Shown: piece by piece, positions 9,303 to 18,167 of the stretch | Layout of the letters: every line of letters starts with the position of its first letter | How positions within the stretch are numbered: the first letter of the stretch is position 1 | Assembly: GCA_049239925.1 (NCBI GenBank) | Contig: JBMLTO010000100.1 | Location: forward strand, 1 to 45,968 | From: Legionella_A sp049239925 | GTDB lineage: Bacteria > Pseudomonadota > Gammaproteobacteria > Legionellales > Legionellaceae | Length of the DNA: 45,968 bases | Reading direction: 5' to 3' | Notes under the pieces: model-generated | Seen by the model: the letters and a program-made list of their open reading frames with translations, nothing else | Told to the model about the DNA's origin: nothing | Databases searched by the model: none | Made by a program: the position numbers and the translations under genes

Positions 9303-9657
9303 GATGAAAAGCTATCTTAGATAGGGCGTGTTGACAATTCATTCTCCTGTCTACGTGCCGCGACTTGTGTATAGCGTCGGGAGATAGGTAACACCAATTT
9401 TAATACCAAGAGAGGCATGCCTGTCAGTGGACGAAAACTGTATCGACTAAGTAGCACTTGTCCACGTGGCTTGCTCTAAAGACTGATTGACAAGTCTCGG
9501 AATCTACACAGCAGCAGGGTATATCACTAGTGTCTGAGCGTTTACTCGCCGTTATAGTCGGCTATTAACGGCTCCTAGCTAGATATTTTTTTAAAAAATA
9601 GAAGTAACCTGCTTTGAATTTCAATACAATAGGCTTTTCATTCAAGTTAGATCAAGT
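9303..9657. other. Gene-free stretch with mobile-element debris before lolC
   Basis: These 355 bases hold one IS5-like end at 9325-9380 and no convincing reading frame after it. The rest (9381-9657) has no recognised gene, tRNA or clear terminator. The last 60 bases are AT-rich and are likely to contain the lolC promoter, although no strong -35/-10 pair was identified. Confidence 0.4.
9321..9380 (+). mobile_element. Solo end of an IS5-like or MITE element (site B)
   Basis: GGCGTGTTGACAATTCATT begins at 9325 after ATAG. It continues CTCCTGTCTACGTGCCGCG ACTTG, the same terminal plus subterminal pattern as site C (11578) and the reverse of site A and the right end of site D. No transposase frame follows it. 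Confidence 0.6.
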
Positions 9658-10902
9658 ATGTTCAAACCGTTAGCGCTTTACATGGGTCTACGTTATACCC
9701 GCTCAAAGAAAAAGAATCATTTTATATCATTTATTTCCTTAAGTTCTATGCTTGGAATTGGCTTGGGGGTTATGGTACTAATTACTGTGCTTTCAGTGAT
9801 GAATGGTTTTGATGAAGAAATTCATAAACGATTTTTTGGAATGGCACCAGAAATTACGATAGGCGGAGTTAATGGGAGATTATCGAATTGGCAAGATATT
9901 GCCGATCAATTACAAGCCTATCCAAATGTGATTGCTTCCGCGCCCTATGTTGCTGGACAAGGTTTAGTTACTTTTGATGGCCAAGTTGTTCCATTAGTCT
10001 TATCTGGCGTGTTACCCGATGCTGAAAAGCAGCTCACTCATCTTCAGGATAAGTTGCTGGTTGGCAGTATAGCTAATTTAAAAAACTTCGGTATTATTTT
10101 AGGACGAAATTTGGCTGATAATTTAGGAGTGATTGTTGGTGATAAAGTAACCATTATGATTCCTCAAGCCTCGGTTACTCCTGCTGGCATGGTCCCTAGG
10201 TTTAAACGTTTTACGGTAACAGGTATTTTTTCTGCAGGTACTGGCTTTAATTTTGATACCAAGCTTGCCTTTATTAACATCACTGATGCACAAAAATTAT
10301 TTCAATTGAAACAAGATGTTACGGGGTTAAAACTAAAAATATCAGACGTTTATCAAGCTCCACAGTTATCACAAGAATTAGCAACAAGATTTGGTGATGA
10401 ATATAATATTGGTAACTGGACAGATGATTTTGGTTCTTTTTTCCAGGCTATTAAGATGGAGAAAACGATGATGTTTTTGATCTTAATGTTAATTATTGCT
10501 GTTGCTGCGTTCAACCTTGTGTCATCGTTGGTTATGGTCGTTAATGATAAACAAGCTGAAATAGCAATTATGCGCACGATAGGAGCAACACCAACAACTA
10601 TTTTATGGATTTTTATTGTACAGGGTATGATGGTTGGTTTAATTGGAACACTATTAGGGTTGGTTGGTGGCGTGATAGTGTCATTAAATGCAACTGCAAT
10701 TGTTAACCATTTACAGTCTTTATTTGATATCAATTTATTATCGTCTAATATTTATTTTGTCAATTTTCTTCCCTCAAAAATAATATTCAAGGACTTATGG
10801 CAGGTCTCTTTAATTGCCATTGTCATGAGTTTTTTAGCAACCATTTATCCTTCATGGCGAGCTTCACGAACGGTTATTGCGGAGGCATTGCATTATGAGT
10901 GA
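9658..10902 (+). CDS. lolC: Lipoprotein-releasing ABC transporter permease LolC/LolE
   Basis: This inner-membrane permease of the Lol system extracts outer-membrane lipoproteins from the inner membrane and passes them to LolA, powered by LolD. The 414 residues start MFKPLALYMGLRYTRSKKK, like LolC. They include the first membrane helix with GIGLGVMVLITVLSVMNGFD (about 36-55), a large periplasmic domain (about 60-265), three C-terminal helices, the coupling segment EIAIMRTIGATPTTI, and the terminal motif YPSWRASRTVIAEALHYE. Its 3' end overlaps the likely lolD start by 8 bases. Only one permease gene is present, so the transporter may be the homodimeric LolF type unless a second lolE lies elsewhere. 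The ATG at 9658 is the only sensible start. Confidence 0.93.
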   Translation: MFKPLALYMGLRYTRSKKKNHFISFISLSSMLGIGLGVMVLITVLSVMNGFDEEIHKRFFGMAPEITIGGVNGRLSNWQDIADQLQAYPNVIASAPYVAGQGLVTFDGQVVPLVLSGVLPDAEKQLTHLQDKLLVGSIANLKNFGIILGRNLADNLGVIVGDKVTIMIPQASVTPAGMVPRFKRFTVTGIFSAGTGFNFDTKLAFINITDAQKLFQLKQDVTGLKLKISDVYQAPQLSQELATRFGDEYNIGNWTDDFGSFFQAIKMEKTMMFLILMLIIAVAAFNLVSSLVMVVNDKQAEIAIMRTIGATPTTILWIFIVQGMMVGLIGTLLGLVGGVIVSLNATAIVNHLQSLFDINLLSSNIYFVNFLPSKIIFKDLWQVSLIAIVMSFLATIYPSWRASRTVIAEALHYE

Positions 10903-11587
10903 TGTTATTATTAATTGTAGTAATTTATGTAAGTCATACCGTGACGGTCATGTTGCTGTTGATGTTTTAAAAGGTATTGATTTAACTATTCAATCAGGTG
11001 AGCGAATTGCAATTGTTGGTCCTTCTGGGTCAGGAAAAAGTACTTTGCTGCATTTACTAGGTGGTTTAGATATTCCTAGTTCAGGAATGGTGACAATTCA
11101 TGGAATGAGTTGGCAACAATTTTCTGAGAAAAAACGTTGCCAGCTACGCAATACTGAGCTTGGTTTTATTTATCAGTTCCACCATCTGTTACCAGAATTT
11201 TCAGCTTTAGAAAATGTTGCTATGCCACTGTTATTGGCTAATTGTACTGTTGACGATGCAGTTGAGCAAGCTAGTGCTATGTTGCAAAAGGTGGGTTTAG
11301 CAGCACGAGAACAGCACAAGCCTTCACAGTTATCGGGTGGTGAACGGCAACGAGTTGCGATTGCACGGGCTTTAATTCATCAACCTAAATGCATGCTGGC
11401 AGACGAGCCAACCGGTAATTTAGATCAACATTCAGCGCATAAGATTTTTGAGCTAATGCTAGAGTTAAACGCACAGTTAAAGACAGCATTGGTGATAGTG
11501 ACTCATGATATTCAATTGGCTCAATGCATGGATAGACTAATTAATCTACAAAGCGGTTTTTTAACAACACAAACTAGGTCGTGTTGA
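10895..11587 (+). CDS. lolD: Lipoprotein-releasing ABC transporter ATPase LolD
   Basis: LolD is the ATPase of the LolCDE complex. Visible motifs are Walker A GPSGSGKST near residue 42, the Q-loop region FIYQFHHLLPEF, the signature LSGGERQRVAIARAL, Walker B CMLADEPTGNLD, and the switch His in VTHD. The start at ATG 10895 has GGAGG at 10881-10885 and overlaps the lolC stop, so the two are translationally coupled. That gives 230 residues. The last bases are unusual: the third base of Arg, the Ser and Cys codons and the TGA stop come from the terminal sequence of an IS5-like element inserted at CTAG (11574-11577). The native C-terminus was therefore slightly altered or shortened, although all catalytic motifs are intact. 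Confidence 0.94.
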   Translation: MSDVIINCSNLCKSYRDGHVAVDVLKGIDLTIQSGERIAIVGPSGSGKSTLLHLLGGLDIPSSGMVTIHGMSWQQFSEKKRCQLRNTELGFIYQFHHLLPEFSALENVAMPLLLANCTVDDAVEQASAMLQKVGLAAREQHKPSQLSGGERQRVAIARALIHQPKCMLADEPTGNLDQHSAHKIFELMLELNAQLKTALVIVTHDIQLAQCMDRLINLQSGFLTTQTRSC

Positions 11588-11640
11588 CAATTCATCCTTC
11601 CGCCTAGGTGCTGCGACTTCGCGGCATCCAGGAAATGGCC
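11574..11640 (+). mobile_element. Solo end of an IS5-like element fused to lolD (site C)
   Basis: GTCGTGTTGACAATTCATCC begins at 11578, directly after the target-like CTAG. It continues with the CCGCCTAGGTGCTGCGACTT subterminal block shared with sites A, B and D. Bases 11578-11587 double as the end of the lolD reading frame. A truncated IS5-type transposase frame lies 110-330 bases further on. Confidence 0.65.
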
Positions 11641-11751
11641 AAGTCAAAGATGAAGCTGATTCATTGCCCTAATCTGTTGATTAATCATAGCAAACTCATC
11701 ATATAACGATTCTAATATCAAGTATAAAACGAGTTTGCAATCGCTAGACTG

Positions 11752-11907
11752 ATGCTCAGTGATGAGCTGTGGTCTAAACTGAAGGAGATCATGCTACAAC
11801 ATCAAATAGATGACAAGTCTAATTTTCGCATGATGGTTGAGGCAATCTTATATCGCATGCCTGTTGGCTGCCCTTGGCGAGACCTACCCATAGAGTTCGG
11901 ATGTTGA
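11752..11907 (+). pseudogene. Truncated IS5-type transposase N-terminus
   Basis: The frame ATG at 11752 to TGA at 11907 encodes LSDELWSKLKEIM near the start and VEAILYRMPVGCPWRDLPIE F near the end. This is the typical N-terminal DUF4096-like domain of IS5/IS427-group transposases (LSDEQW...GxPWRDLPxEFG). The stop follows immediately, where the family would read WNSVY; NSVDQQ is still readable just after it. No DDE domain is present. A short inverted repeat GCAAACTC/GAGTTTGC (11690-11697 and 11731-11738) lies upstream. The region 11908-12027 holds no further recognisable coding sequence. Confidence 0.78.
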
Positions 11908-12027
11908 AATTCTGTTGATCAACAATTAAGAAAGCAGCTGACATGATCTTGGTCATGTTCTGGAGTTGTTAGCCAATCTTAAAGGTTGACTAACAAACGT
12001 CAGAATGTTTCGCCAATACGTCTATCA

Positions 12028-13431
12028 CTAAAAGTTGGCATGTCCTGGTGTACGAGGAAAAGGAATCACATCACGTACGTTATTAATACCTGTTATATAG
12101 CTGATAAGACGTTCAAAACCCAGACCAAATCCAGCATGAGGAACACTACCATAGCGGCGTAAATCTCGGTACCATTGGTAATGCTGTTTATTCAAGTGGT
12201 TGTCATCCATGCGTTGATCTAATATATCTAAACGTTCCTCACGTTCACTGCCACCGATAATTTCACCAATACCAGGCGCTAAGACATCCATTGCGGCAAC
12301 AGTACGACCATCGTCATTTAACCGCATGTAAAAGCCTTTGATGGCTTGTGGATAGTCAGTAAGAATGACTGGCTTTTTGCATAGCTGTTCGGCAAGGTAG
12401 CGTTCATGTTCAGATTGCAAGTCTAGGCCCCAATGTACTGGAAAATCAAAGGTTACATTTGCTTTCTGTAAGGCAGCTATTGCATCTGTATAAGTCATTA
12501 ATTCAAAATCGCACATAACGATATGTTCTAAACGTTGAATACAACCTGGTGCTACAAATTGTTCGAAGAAAGCCATATCATCGGCACGTTCATCCAAGAT
12601 TGTTTTACATAAGTAACGTAGCATGGATTGGCTGAGCTGACAAATATCAGCTAATTCAGCAAATGCTATTTCCGGTTCAACCATCCAAAACTCAGCAAGA
12701 TGTCGACTTGTATTAGAGTTTTCAGCACGAAAAGTCGGGCCAAACGTATAAACTTTAGACATGGCCAGGCAGTATGCTTCAACGTTAAGTTGTCCTGATA
12801 CAGTCAGGAATGTTTCTTGACCAAAGAAGTCTTGGCTAAAGTCTATGTCTCCGTTCGAATTTTTAGGCATACGCAATAAGTCAAGGGTACTTACGCGGAA
12901 CATTTCTCCAGCGCCCTCACAATCACTAGCTGTAATGATGGGGGTGTGGATCCAAAAGAAGCCTCGTTCGTCAAAAAAACGATGGATGGCTTGTGATAAA
13001 CAATGACGAACTCTGGTGACTGCGCTGATAGTATTGGAACGAGGGCGTAAATGAGCAATATCACGTAAAAACTCGAGGGAATGTCGTTTGGCTTGCATGG
13101 GATAGGTATCTGGATTATCAACCCAACCAATCACTTGGATTGATTCTGCTTGTATTTCGAACCGTTGCCCCTTGCCTAGCGATTCAATTAATCGCCCTGA
13201 TGCTATCAAAGCACATCCTGTCGTTAATTTAAGAATTTCATCTTGATAATTTATCAGAGCATCGGTTGCCACTATTTGTATGGGTGCAAAACAGGAGCCG
13301 TCATGTAAACTAATAAAAGACAAGCCAGTTTTGGAATCGCGACGAGTTTTCATCCATCCGCGAACGGTAACGGATTGATCTGTATTAATTTGGCCTTCTA
13401 AGCATTGTTTTATTGTATAGACTTCTGTCAT
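12028..13431 (-). CDS. asnS: Asparaginyl-tRNA synthetase
   Basis: This class IIb synthetase charges tRNA-Asn. The N-terminal OB-fold anticodon-binding domain spans about residues 1-110 (TVRGWMKTRRDSKTGLSFIS). Class II motif 2 is FRAENSNTSRHLAEFWMVEP and motif 3 is GFGLGFERLISYITG near the C-terminus, which ends VIPFPRTPGHANF. It is collinear with E. coli AsnS (466 residues). The start ATG at 13431 is preferred because GGAG lies six bases upstream on the minus strand, giving 467 residues; ATG at 13434 is the alternative. The 3' end is only about 120 bases from the IS5 remnant on the opposite side. It is divergent from the exported protein at 13511. Confidence 0.96.
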   Translation of the reverse strand: MTEVYTIKQCLEGQINTDQSVTVRGWMKTRRDSKTGLSFISLHDGSCFAPIQIVATDALINYQDEILKLTTGCALIASGRLIESLGKGQRFEIQAESIQVIGWVDNPDTYPMQAKRHSLEFLRDIAHLRPRSNTISAVTRVRHCLSQAIHRFFDERGFFWIHTPIITASDCEGAGEMFRVSTLDLLRMPKNSNGDIDFSQDFFGQETFLTVSGQLNVEAYCLAMSKVYTFGPTFRAENSNTSRHLAEFWMVEPEIAFAELADICQLSQSMLRYLCKTILDERADDMAFFEQFVAPGCIQRLEHIVMCDFELMTYTDAIAALQKANVTFDFPVHWGLDLQSEHERYLAEQLCKKPVILTDYPQAIKGFYMRLNDDGRTVAAMDVLAPGIGEIIGGSEREERLDILDQRMDDNHLNKQHYQWYRDLRRYGSVPHAGFGLGFERLISYITGINNVRDVIPFPRTPGHANF

Positions 13432-13510
13432 CATGTGCTCCAAAATCGGTTACCAGTGTTACTACGATTAATCGCGATAATACACTAAAGAAAATCTGCC
13501 TGGGAATAGT

Positions 13511-14071
13511 ATGTACCGACAATTTCTATTACTTTTGATACTCATCTGGCCTGTTGTTACCATCGCTTATGATACAGAACTACGGTTGTATCGTCCTTAC
13601 ACGCTAAGCGATAAACAACCAAGATTAGAAATTATTGAGCGCGTTGCTGGAGAATGCTGGTTGCAATCACAGATAGTCGTTCGTGAAGACGCTTGGCAAT
13701 GCAAGCATGCAGAAAAAATTTATGATCCATGTTTTATCAACCCATATGCTTCTGCTTTTAAATTAATTTGTCCAAACTCTCCATGGTCTAATTCAGCAAT
13801 TGAACTGACAACAAGATTACCGTTAATTAGCAATTCGAATGACAGTTTAGATATGTCAACTCATCTACCTTGGGCAGTTGAGTTAATTGACAAGACAACC
13901 TGTAAGGCTGTCGAACAATCGGCATCTCCGCAAAAAAAAGATGTGCTTTATAGCTGTGATGATGGCAGTGTACTAACGGGACATTTACAGCGCTGTTCGG
14001 CTAACTGGAAAATTTTACAATCGAAAGAAGATACTCTGTCTGTCGTAGGTATTCGTCAAGCATGGTTTTAA
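13511..14071 (+). CDS. Small exported Cys-rich hypothetical protein
   Basis: This 186-residue protein was not assigned to a named family. It has a clear Sec signal peptide (YRQFLLLLILIWPVVTIA, cleavage probably after about residue 19). The mature part has seven Cys (in ECWL, WQCK, DPCF, LICP, TTCK, YSCD and RCS), which suggests periplasmic disulfides. No lipobox or membrane anchor was seen. It is divergent from asnS with about 80 bases between the starts, so the two promoters must overlap. The sequence after its stop is transposase debris, so it has no downstream partner. A periplasmic or surface structural role is inference. Confidence 0.7.
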   Translation: MYRQFLLLLILIWPVVTIAYDTELRLYRPYTLSDKQPRLEIIERVAGECWLQSQIVVREDAWQCKHAEKIYDPCFINPYASAFKLICPNSPWSNSAIELTTRLPLISNSNDSLDMSTHLPWAVELIDKTTCKAVEQSASPQKKDVLYSCDDGSVLTGHLQRCSANWKILQSKEDTLSVVGIRQAWF

Positions 14072-14142
14072 AACAATTTTACATCGCTTGTTATACAGCA
14101 ATGAGACTGGTCGTTCAGCTTGTATCTCGGATTCCGTACCTG

Positions 14143-14620
14143 ATTTTATGAATAAACAGCCCAGTATCTATTTCCTAAGCAGAGCAAGATAACTTTTTGC
14201 CTTTCATTTAAATTCAGAATTACCTTAATATCTTCGCCGGCGCAGAGTTCATGAATGCCTGTGAAGCACGAAAAGACCCATTTTGCTGTTGGGTTTTGTG
14301 TAGGTTTATTCTTCATATCAGGAAAAAGCATCTCTTTTTCACGAGGTCTGGCTCTTATTGTCCTTGCTCCTGAAGAGATTGTATTGTCTCTGCCACATAT
14401 AGCGCAGCATCGGCAACCAGATAACGACTTTTTGAGCAGCTTTTAAACTACTTACATGTGATTTAACAAGTTTTTTAAAGCCTTCGCTGTCATTGGTATT
14501 TCCACTGCATGCCTGCATATAAACTGGAATGCCTGCTTGATTGTGTCACTAGAGTAATAAAAGATGGTCAATAGATTTTGATGTGCAATCTTGTAGGTTC
14601 ACTTTTCTTTCACTAAAAGT
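14143..14620 (-). pseudogene. Decayed IS1634-type transposase, C-terminal half
   Basis: Minus-strand translation recovers an IS1634-family transposase broken into several frames. Reading from high to low coordinates, NQAGIPVYMQACSGNTNDSE is at about 14500-14550, YLVADAALYVAETIQSLQEQ at about 14370-14440, and PTAKWVFSCFTGIHEL followed by LNLNERQKVILLCLGNRYW at about 14150-14300, ending with a stop near 14146. These correspond to the family order of the GIPL/GN motif, the VAD-x-AL motif and the C-terminal RWVF-x-x-F-x-G-I segment. Internal stops and frameshifts show that it is inactive. Bases 14621-14812 carry no recognisable gene. Confidence 0.75.
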
Positions 14621-14812
14621 GAGTAATAGATCGAAATTAGGGTTCCAGGTCAACTTTTTTTGATGAATTTTACTGAAATTCAAAATTCAGGTGCGGAATG
14701 AGAGTTGTATACTCGGCATGATGTCATTGTCTAATGGGGGTCTTACCAGCCGATAAACAAATTTAAGGATGGCGTAGAAAAAAGAAGGGATGGATGCTGT
14801 TATCAGTAATAA

Positions 14813-15484
14813 TCAGTTGCTGATTGGATGTTTAAGTTGGATCAGTAGGAGGCCATCTGCAATTGGCAATAAGCTTTTATGAATACGTTGATCACGTTTT
14901 ATAAAAGCATTTAATTTGCGGATTTCTCGTGTTTGAGCGCTTTTATCAAGCTCATCTATCACGGTACCTTCCCATAGAACATTATCAATTGCAATCATGC
15001 CTTGAGGTGTCACTAGCTGTAGAGCTAATTCATAATAATTAAGATAATTAGTTTTATCAGCATCTATGAAAATAAAATCGAACGATTGTTGATGGTGAGT
15101 TTTTACTAGTTCAGTCATGGTTTGTAATGCAGGGGCAAGCCGCAATTCAATTTTATGTGCTTGTTGTGCTTGTTGCCAGAAAAAATCAGTTTTAGCTGTC
15201 CATTGAGTATTGATATCACAAGTAATCAATCTACCGTCTTCTGGTAAAGCTAAGGCCATGGCTAGAGCACTATAACCAGCAAAAGTACCTAATTCTAAAA
15301 TTTTTTTTGCTTGGATCAGCCGAATAAGAAATTGCATAAATTGTGCTTGCTCAGGAGCAATCTGCATTCCAGCGAGCGGATGGTTTGCGATATCTTCACG
15401 TAGCGCTTGAAGCACAGGATGCTCATCAAGGGAGACATCAAGTAAGTAATGGTACAACGCAGGAGATAGATTTAAGTGTTTCAT
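14813..15484 (-). CDS. SAM-dependent O-methyltransferase (class I, CCoAOMT-like)
   Basis: This 223-residue protein has the fold and motifs of cation-dependent class I O-methyltransferases. The SAM-binding motif I is ILELGTFAGYSALAMALAL at about residues 60-78. The acidic loop is ITCDIN. The metal-binding segment is FDFIFIDADKTNYLNYYE at about 135-152, followed by GMIAIDNVLWEG. Substrates of the bacterial members are mostly unknown (catechol-type compounds in plant relatives). It starts 8 bases after the stop of the amino-acid dehydrogenase gene, with AAGGA as ribosome site, so the two form an operon. Involvement in an aromatic or amino-acid-derived metabolite is inference from that pairing. 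Confidence 0.88.
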   Translation of the reverse strand: MKHLNLSPALYHYLLDVSLDEHPVLQALREDIANHPLAGMQIAPEQAQFMQFLIRLIQAKKILELGTFAGYSALAMALALPEDGRLITCDINTQWTAKTDFFWQQAQQAHKIELRLAPALQTMTELVKTHHQQSFDFIFIDADKTNYLNYYELALQLVTPQGMIAIDNVLWEGTVIDELDKSAQTREIRKLNAFIKRDQRIHKSLLPIADGLLLIQLKHPISN

Positions 15485-15492
15485 TCTTATCC

Positions 15493-16557
15493 TTACACTA
15501 ATTTTTCTTCAGCAAGAGCATCGGCAATGTCACTGACTGGACGATTTTCATTCAATGAACGTGAAAAAATATCTAATAAGGTTTCTTTGATGGTGTCAAT
15601 TTTTTGCTGTACTAACGAATGGGGGGTTTGTAGATATTGGTTAGCTGCAAAAATCACTCCTCCTGCATTGATAACGTAATCAGGGGCATATAGGATACCC
15701 TTTTCATGTAAAAAACGACCAATATGATGATCAGACAATTGGTTATTTGCTCCTCCAGCAATAATTTTTGTCTGTAGTTCATGGATGGTCTGGTCGTTAA
15801 TAACTCCACCTAGGGCACAGGGAGCAAATACATCACAAGGAACCTTGTGTATGGTATTAACGTCGACCACTGTAGCAGCAAACTCGATTGACGCACGCTG
15901 AGTGAGTTGGGGATCGAGGTCTGCAACGGTTAGCTTAACGCCTTCATGAAATAAATAGTTTGCTAATGCATAGCCAACATGGCCTAATCCTTGAATAGCA
16001 ACATGCAAGCCTTGCAATATATTTTTTTCTAATTTAAATAATACGGCTGCTTGTATGCCACGTAAGACTCCCTTGGCCGTGTATGGTGATGGATCACCTT
16101 GGTAGCATGAAAGACTAGCAACATGGGGCGTGTGTTGAGCAATAATATCCATATCAGCTAATACTGTTCCGCTATCGAGAGCTGTGATGTAGCGACCTTG
16201 GAGGCTGTGAATAAACTCGCCAAAAAGATGGAAATAAGCCTTACGATCATAGGGATGAGATGGTTGAATAATCACTGCTTTGCCTCCACCGATGGGTAGA
16301 TTAGCTAACGCTGATTTATAGCTCATTCCTCGGGCTAAGCGCATGGCGTCAACTATTGCGCTGGTTGTGTTGGGATAGGGAATGAAGCGACAGCCACCTA
16401 ATGCGGGCCCAAGCTTTGTGTTGTGAATTGCGATAATAGCTTGCATCCCGGTGTTTTTATCAACTTTGATATGAAGGTCACTGAAACCATGGTCTAAGGC
16501 AAACCTAAAAGGGTCAGTTGTAGTGGCATTGAATGTTGCATCGTTAGTAAGTCTCAT
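15493..16557 (-). CDS. Leu/Phe/Val dehydrogenase family protein
   Basis: This NAD-dependent amino-acid dehydrogenase of the Glu/Leu/Phe/Val family would oxidatively deaminate branched-chain or aromatic amino acids to 2-oxo acids. The glycine-rich substrate segment GPALGGCRFIPYP and the catalytic segment ALANLPIGGGKAVI, with its active-site Lys, are clear. The Rossmann motif is GLGHVGYALANYL near residue 185, and ADYVINAGG-like sequence (APDYVINAGGVI) follows. The length of 354 residues suits leucine dehydrogenase; specificity among Leu, Val and Phe cannot be decided by eye. ATG at 16557 is preferred over the adjacent GTG at 16560. It is the first gene of an operon with the O-methyltransferase. 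Confidence 0.9.
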   Translation of the reverse strand: MRLTNDATFNATTTDPFRFALDHGFSDLHIKVDKNTGMQAIIAIHNTKLGPALGGCRFIPYPNTTSAIVDAMRLARGMSYKSALANLPIGGGKAVIIQPSHPYDRKAYFHLFGEFIHSLQGRYITALDSGTVLADMDIIAQHTPHVASLSCYQGDPSPYTAKGVLRGIQAAVLFKLEKNILQGLHVAIQGLGHVGYALANYLFHEGVKLTVADLDPQLTQRASIEFAATVVDVNTIHKVPCDVFAPCALGGVINDQTIHELQTKIIAGGANNQLSDHHIGRFLHEKGILYAPDYVINAGGVIFAANQYLQTPHSLVQQKIDTIKETLLDIFSRSLNENRPVSDIADALAEEKLV

Positions 16558-16909
16558 CACACTAGCTCTCTTGGCATCTTTGGCTGAAAGAAATAAAAAA
16601 TAATACAGTATGTATATTCATTAAATGGAATCATGCTTTATCAAAAGCATTCATGTTTTAATCAATGCAGTATAGTAGTGCAAGACTTGATTTTTATAAA
16701 ATTTTTTTTAAGTTTTCGATCATTCTTTTAGCCTTGTGTAGGTTTCTCAGCAAATCTAATATAATGTTCAGGGGCAATTATGTTAGCATTATTTTATTTG
16801 TCTACTAGAATTTGTGTTTATGACAGTCGTATTGGTTTTATTTTTTTATAATGATCTAATTAATAACCAATTCATCCAACACAGCATCTAACTTATTTTG
16901 AGGAATAAC
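16558..16909. promoter_or_regulatory. Divergent intergenic region with an operator-like inverted repeat
   Basis: These 352 AT-rich bases separate the divergent dehydrogenase and phosphodiesterase genes and must hold both promoters. An inverted repeat ATGCTTT-atca-AAAGCAT lies at 16633-16650, about 80 bases before the dehydrogenase start, where a regulator could act. TTGATA on the minus strand overlaps this repeat and could be a -35 element, but no well-spaced -10 was found. No small gene was seen here. Confidence 0.35.
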
Positions 16910-17632
16910 TTGTCAATTACCGAGAGAATAATAGCTCACCGTGGCGCATCAGCGTATTCACCAGAAAATACCTTGGCTGCATTTGCTAAGGCCGGTGCTA
17001 TGGGTTGTCCTGTTGTAGAGTTTGATGTCATGTTAAGTGCTGATTTGCAACCGTTTGTGTTCCATGATGATGCCTTGTCAAGGACCACTGGTGCTCGAGG
17101 AGAGTTTAGTTCTGCCACAGCTGCGTTTATTAGTAGGTTAAGTGCTGGTTCATGGTTTGCCGATATTTATCATAATGAAAAGATACCGACTTTGCATGAG
17201 ACCATTCAGTTACTGACTGCTAAGAATATGCAAGCAAATATCGAAATTAAGCCAGTCAATGGAATGATAGAGCAGACGGTATCGATCATATTAGGAGAAA
17301 TACTCCGCTATTGGCCTTATGATAAACCGCTACCGTTGGTATCTAGCTTTGATGTGAATGCTCTTAAATTATGTCGTAGCATTGCTCCTGAAATGCCTCT
17401 TGGCTTATTGTTAGATGCTTGGCAAGACAATTGGTTATCAGTTGCAAAGCAATTATCTTGTTTTTCTGTACATATCAATCAAAGGGTGCTTAATGCAAGA
17501 CGTGTTAGTTTAGTCAAAGCAACTAAGCATAAGCTTTTTGCCTATACAGTGAATCATAAACGACGGGCTAATCAACTATTGAGCTGGGGGGTCGATGCTA
17601 TCTTTAGCGACTACCCTGACTTATTGGCATAA
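16910..17632 (+). CDS. Glycerophosphodiester phosphodiesterase (UgpQ/GlpQ-like, cytosolic)
   Basis: This enzyme hydrolyses glycerophosphodiesters to glycerol-3-phosphate and an alcohol. GDPD hallmarks are present: IIAHRGASAYSPENT at the N-terminus (catalytic His), VVEFDVML (metal Glu and Asp), FHDDALSRTTG (second catalytic His), IEIKP near residue 115, and a C-terminal VDAIFSDYPDLL. The 240-residue length and lack of a signal peptide match UgpQ-type cytosolic enzymes. The start is a TTG at 16910 with GAGGA six bases upstream; no in-frame ATG exists before the conserved HRGAS motif. TTG at 16898 is less likely. It appears to be a single-gene unit divergent from the dehydrogenase operon. Confidence 0.9.
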   Translation: MSITERIIAHRGASAYSPENTLAAFAKAGAMGCPVVEFDVMLSADLQPFVFHDDALSRTTGARGEFSSATAAFISRLSAGSWFADIYHNEKIPTLHETIQLLTAKNMQANIEIKPVNGMIEQTVSIILGEILRYWPYDKPLPLVSSFDVNALKLCRSIAPEMPLGLLLDAWQDNWLSVAKQLSCFSVHINQRVLNARRVSLVKATKHKLFAYTVNHKRRANQLLSWGVDAIFSDYPDLLA

Positions 17633-18167
17633 ATCATGGGAGCGGGGTCACGAGGTTAGGGCCTGAACGCTACCGTCATAATTTTGCACAATCATAATTT
17701 TCCCAGTCTAAAATACTATCTCTGATGGAGTCGACTTTAGCCATTTATCCCAGGTCCGTTCGTCCTCAGGAAGGGCTTAAGTGCCTTTTTTCTATATTAA
17801 TTTGAGGGGATCAGTGAGGCCAATACGATGACTTCTATATATTTCAAAGAGATAAAAAATATTTTCACTGCTTTAGTCATTATTTTGCTTAACTGAATAG
17901 GATATACTTGCTAGGATTCAATAATTAACGGTTAAACTTATCGGCATAAGATTAGCTATTCGACTGAATAATGTGTTTATTGATGGTTATTTTTGAGATA
18001 GGTGATAGCGAATCAAGCGAAATTTGTAAAGCCTAAAAATATCATTTGTAGAAATGAGATTAATGTTTTGATTAAGTCTATCGATAAAATTAAAATTATT
18101 TTGTTGTTAACTTGAGTTTTTCGTAAGTTCTGCAAAGCTTAAATAGATTTAGCGGAGAATTAAACTG
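17633..18167. other. Gene-free stretch before the CPA2 antiporter
   Basis: These 535 bases carry no recognised gene on either strand. An imperfect hairpin-like AAGGGCTTAAGTGCCTTTTTT at about 17773-17793 might act as a weak terminator. A second block, GTCCGTTCGTCCTCAGGAAG (about 17756-17775), looks like decayed repeat sequence. The last 250 bases are very AT-rich and probably include the promoter of the antiporter gene. Confidence 0.35.

Noticed and set aside
14255..14446. Plus-strand 63-codon frame
   Set aside because: It is antisense to the IS1634-type remnant, which explains the sequence better.
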